Shown: positions 59,981 to 64,000 of the stretch, piece by piece
Position numbering within the stretch: the first letter of the stretch is position 1
Layout of the letters: every line of letters starts with the position of its first letter
The notes under the pieces: generated by a model
The model's input: the letters and a program-made list of their open reading frames with translations, nothing else
What the model was told of the DNA's origin: nothing
The model's database searches: none
Translations under genes and position numbers: made by a program
Assembly: GCA_933228895.1 (NCBI GenBank)
Contig: OW121852.1
Location: 101,453,544-101,517,543 of the forward strand
DNA from: Platycnemis pennipes
Taxonomy: Eukaryota > Arthropoda > Insecta > Odonata > Platycnemididae
Length of the DNA stretch: 64,000 bases
Reading direction: 5' to 3'

Positions 59981-61402
59981 GGCAATTAAGGAGGCTTCAC
60001 CGAATTAAGTACGAGGTAAGTGTAATTTTTGTGAAATTTCAGGACATATCATTTTTTGGCCCTTCTATCGATTGGTAATAAAATAATGAGGTCTTTACAT
60101 AATATATTTGAAGAAAAAAGACGTTGAAAATCAGCAATTTTATCCGTGGTTAGGCGGCAGAGCATGGCTGTTGCAGTAAAATGTGCAGATAAATAATGTG
60201 GAGATAAATGTCGTTTTGACGAAAAACTAATATAAGAAGCGCAATTTTATGAAGAATTTAGCATCGTAAAAAAGTGCTGGACTTACTACACTCATTTAAT
60301 TGATATTAATAAATGCTTGCGTGAAAAAAAGCAGAAAAGCCTTAGTTATATGAAAGTGGCGCTACAGTATGTTGTTAACATTGGCAACGGTACTTGTGAC
60401 GGAACGTGATTACGAGCCTATTTTCTCATTTAATTTAGGAATAACCCTTACCAAGGTCATTCTTATATTTTATATATAACTTACATATTCTTATTGGCTA
60501 TTGACTCGTTGTAATTAATACCAATGCTGGAAGTATGGTAGCAGCAATAGCAGCGTCATTGTAGCCAAACATTTTAAAAGTATATCAATATTAATAGAAT
60601 TCAAAACAAAAAGTTGTATTTGCAAAGGAATAGTTTAAAAATAAGCAAGAAAATATTTAACCTATTTTAGAATACGTAATATCAGGAATGAGCATGTATT
60701 CTCACTTTGGAAATTAAACGTGGCAACAACACGTCATCCGTGTTCCGAAGTAATATAGAGTTAAAAGAGCTTGTTAAAAAAAACGACTACAACGAGCTAC
60801 ATAATAGCATACTCATACATTTATTGCGCATGCGTTATCTCACAATAGATGAATTTCCATATACAGTCAAACTCGGATATAACGAGATCCAAGGGACAAA
60901 AATCCTTTTGCTCGAAATATCCGTTGCTCGTTATATCCGTTACGAGTAACAACATGTACTGTCACTCACGGTATTTCTCTCTCACACACATACTACTATT
61001 CTATTTCAGAGGTGATAAATTAACAAAGATTAATATAAGATGATTGAAATTAAAAAATGAACAATTTATTCAGTAAACTATCCACATACATGCTAAATTT
61101 ACAAGAAAAAGTCCTTGGTACGACAGTACAGCCACTGCTCGTGCATTTGAACTATAGATTTGCTCGTTATAACCGTAAGGCTTTCTAATACAGTCTCGTT
61201 TTAACCGTTATATATTGCTCTTAAAATGCATTATTTACAAACAATCCTTCTCTCTTTCCTCGCAATAGCCGAGATCTCGTTTTAACCGTGCTCGTTATAA
61301 ATGAGTTTGACTGTAGGTGTTTTTCTGGATCGGCAATTATCCATTAAATAACATAGCTCTTTTACGGGATTTTGAAGCGCGGAGTCATAGCGGAACCTCC
61401 GT
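59981..61402 (+). mobile_element. Non-autonomous DNA repeat, second copy, carrying a MITE insertion
   Basis: It aligns with the reverse complement of 36175-37137 except for a 450-bp block at 60864-61313. Without the insert the length is about 970 bp. Ends read GAGGCTTCACCG and CGGAACCTCC, compatible with short inverted repeats. Divergence between copies is moderate, with small gaps throughout. Confidence 0.78.
60864..61313. mobile_element. pogo/Tigger-like MITE, 450 bp, TA target site
   Basis: It begins CAGTCAAACTCGGATATAAC and ends GTTATAAATGAGTTTGACTG, inverted ends sharing CAGTCAAACTC and TATAACGAG, and is flanked by TA on both sides (60862-60863 and 61314-61315). CAGTCAAAC-TC---ATAACG is the terminal pattern of Tigger/pogo transposons. 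Several CTCGTTATA-like subterminal repeats lie inside (60920-60950, 61152-61215). There is no transposase frame, so it depends on a relative. The corresponding position in the copy at about 36240-36260 runs on without it, showing the pre-insertion state. Confidence 0.85.
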
Positions 61403-62561
61403 AAGCTGCCACTTCAGTCAGTCCTGCTGGTGCAATGTGAGGATGGAAATATGCGTGCAATGCCATCTTCAAACAGCTTATCCCGTGGGAACTGACCGGA
61501 ACCGGGAATGGCTAAAAACTAGGGTGGAGAACCGGAGAACCCTCTTGGTGAATTTTTACGAGTGAAGAGGGGAGAAAAAACAAAGCCTGAGCCAGCTTGA
61601 AAAGCATAAAGCGTATTTTTTCTGATTCTACGATCACCCTTCACTTCCCTCACGAGGGCAAATGGAGCAGGAAGAAGGTAAGCCGCTGTAAATACCTCGC
61701 GAGAAGTAATGCGTTGAGACTTTCCCTCCCGAGTGGAATGATGCTGTGCGAAATACCTAAAGCCTGAAAAGCAAGGGGCATGACCGCATTTTACATTCAG
61801 CAAGAATGCGCGAGAGCACGGATATTTAGAGTGGTGAAAAAGGTTTTCGATGCTATCAAAATATTCGGTGCAATACCAATCGGATTGAAACGTTTAATAG
61901 GCCGGATTATTTTGGCCACTGCTCACCTTCCTCGGTCCGAATTTTCTGCGTACCAATACAATTATTACGTTGAAGTAGGATTTATCTTGCTGGCCAGTGT
62001 ATGAGTTCGGAGTTATAAAAATTACAGCATTTTTTTCACACTAGGGATATGACTTAGAATTAGGCATAAAAAAACGCGAGAAATATAGTCGGCAGTCAGA
62101 TATGAGTGAGTGAGTGGGATAAATGACATCCATACTTTTGAATAAAATAATATCTGCCTTAAAAACTTTATTAAAAACTTAACAAATATGAAAGTATACG
62201 ATAGCCAACCTAAAAAATTATATTAATGAATAAATATGTAATGACAGCACCATGGAGTCGCAATTTACGGAATATATCAGGCAACTCATGTTCACTAGGT
62301 TTTTTTTCATGCCAACATTTGAATTGAAATATTTTATTGCAGTGGGAAGATTTCATGACAAACAATAGGGTACCAATTTACCAAGAAAAAACTTTTAAGG
62401 GTTAATGCTGAAAAAACATTAATTTTAGGGCCCAATATTATCGATAACATAATTTCCAATGCCATGATGAAGTCACCGAAACATTGAAGATAAAAGTCCA
62501 TCAATAGATTATTTTTCCATCGATAAACGAGCTATTCAAAGGACACATATAGGGTAAATAT
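61403..62561. other. No gene recognised
   Basis: Minus frame 61519-61803 and plus frame 61780-62004 show no familiar motif. Confidence 0.45.
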
Positions 62562-62640
62562 TGTAGCTCAGTGGTTCCAGCTAGCAGATTGCAGGTCCCC
62601 GATTCAACTCCGACAACGCCTCCAGATAAACCGAAGCTGA
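62562..62640 (+). mobile_element. tRNA-like SINE head, third type
   Basis: TGTAGCTCAGTGGTTCCAGC is a good A-box region, followed by CCCCGATTCAACTCC as a weaker B box at tRNA spacing. A body may extend to about 62770, but I cannot match it elsewhere in the window. Confidence 0.5.
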
Positions 62641-64000
62641 CCGATTATCGGATTATCACGGGTGGCACAGATAAAGAAATTGAAGCCCTACTATACTGTG
62701 GGACCTTCGCTCATCATACTTAGTGAGCTTTACAGCCAGCAATCAGAGTGATCAATTTGGCAGAGGAACTCTGCAATATAGTTATTTTCTTTCACAATAT
62801 GTATATAATGTAAAAAACTTAAACGAGAAATGAAGGAGGAAACCAAGAAATAATAGGTAGTCAAATCAGGTTCGGCAACCGGATAGCTCTCGTTGAATAT
62901 TGTCTCAGACGGTTGACTTTTCTTATTAAAAAACTATGTGATTTCGTTTTTTGGGCTAAAAGGGGCATTTTTAGCATTTATCAGAATTATGAAATTTATT
63001 TGATTATATAGAATTATATAAATACATAGAATTTGATGAAAAAATTTATTTTCACATAAATGCCCATGATTAATTAAAATAAACTTTTTTGAAATTAAGT
63101 GTTAAATACAAAACGTAAATTGTTCAATCGTATAGGGACTTAGAACCGTGTACTACCCCCTAGTCTCTATTTTTCACCCAAAAGTTAGCACATAAACGAT
63201 ATGAGAGTAAAATAATAACCACATTTATAAATCACTTCTTACACATCAATTATTAATAATTGATTTCTTGTGAATCCTCTTAAAGCCGCGCTACGATATA
63301 AGTGGCTCAAAAGAGAATTATCTGATGATACGCTTATCAGACACTAAGGCTTTCTACGAAATCTTCCCCGCTCGATAAAGTTCATATGGTTAGAGTTCCC
63401 ACGGAAGATGTTTACTGACGCTTTTCCCTAAACTCTCAGACATCGCCACAATCTATCCTATTTATTCCTCAAAATTTTATTTAGTGGAGGTGATAAAAAG
63501 TTTTTTCTCAGCATCAAAGGACGCTCTACTTTTCCTGCTTCGAACGCCTACAACCGTATCACTAAGCCGTGATCGTTCCACATGATAAAAATAATTTCAA
63601 ATGCCTACGCGAATTTCCACCCCGAGGCGGGCGACAAACATCACCGTCAAAGGCCTCGAATGCCATCTATCTCAGAAAAGCACTGGTTTCACGCAGCTCA
63701 TGACGGAAAGGTAAAAAAAAACCTCAGTAAAATGTGGAGAGTAAATCAACTCATCATTTAAGAAAAAGCCGAACAGGATGGGCACGAGGGAACATCGTCG
63801 GACTTCCTTTGGTGATAATATATGGGATCTATTAAAAGTCCCGTCGACCTTAATGAACGTAATATTTCCACTGAACCAATTTATGAGCAGAACACATCCA
63901 TGTTAATGCAAATGAAATTATGAGAGATTTTTCATTTTTCAAAAGAAATTACAACAAAAGCGACACGAAAACACATTTTTTTCAAACACTCGCCAATACT
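62641..64000. other. No gene recognised
   Basis: AT-rich with no shared repeat, splice-flanked frame or RNA gene seen. Confidence 0.5.

Noticed and set aside
59887..60010. Coding exon ending at the consensus donor GAG/GTAAGTG near 60013
   Set aside because: The donor lies at the edge of the 960-bp repeat and is not conserved in the other copy at 37.1 kb; likely coincidence.

Overview
The window looks like AT-rich, intron- and transposon-rich nuclear DNA from an arthropod, most likely an insect. This rests on three things: no long open reading frames, many tRNA-derived SINEs and non-LTR retrotransposon remnants, and pogo/Tigger-type and foldback elements. I cannot name the species. There is no operon, phage or CRISPR structure, and most computed reading frames are chance openings.

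Gene content is sparse. The best coding feature is a 118-bp minus-strand exon at 7541-7658, with a pyrimidine-rich acceptor, a perfect GTAAGT donor and one open frame of 39 codons. A possible 5' exon lies on the same strand at 57462-57500, inside a CpG-rich patch, and ends in the phase the 7541 exon needs. A 39-nt in-phase candidate at 46101-46139 lies between them. Together they could belong to one minus-strand gene with very large introns, but that link is inference. Other candidates are a GC-rich Gly/Glu-rich segment (about 16456-17108, +), a signal-anchor-like start with an in-frame TGA (13970-14055, -), a CpG-rich open segment (51361-51610, -) and a short segment at 39671-39733 (+).

Most of the recognisable sequence is repeats. 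One SINE family, with a head, a conserved body and a (ACCA)n or AT-rich tail, has about ten copies; two keep target-site duplications. A second tRNA-like repeat occurs three times within 370 bp at 1925-2293, framed by inverted arms. Remnants of endonuclease/reverse-transcriptase LINEs lie near 3.8-4.8, 20.8-21.6, 27.0-27.4, 29.9-30.2 and 32.6 kb, two of them split by nested insertions. Foldback elements near 10.9, 21.4 and 23.2 kb, plus a related insertion at 29.1 kb, carry a hammerhead-ribozyme-like core. A repeat of about 960 bp is present twice in opposite orientation (36.2-37.1 and 60.0-61.4 kb). The second copy contains a 450-bp Tigger-like MITE and the first shows the empty site. Next to the first copy, on the minus strand, is a decayed coding remnant with a EHGERFHQD motif.

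Remaining intervals are intergenic or intronic sequence in which I see only weak or no features; they are listed as such.
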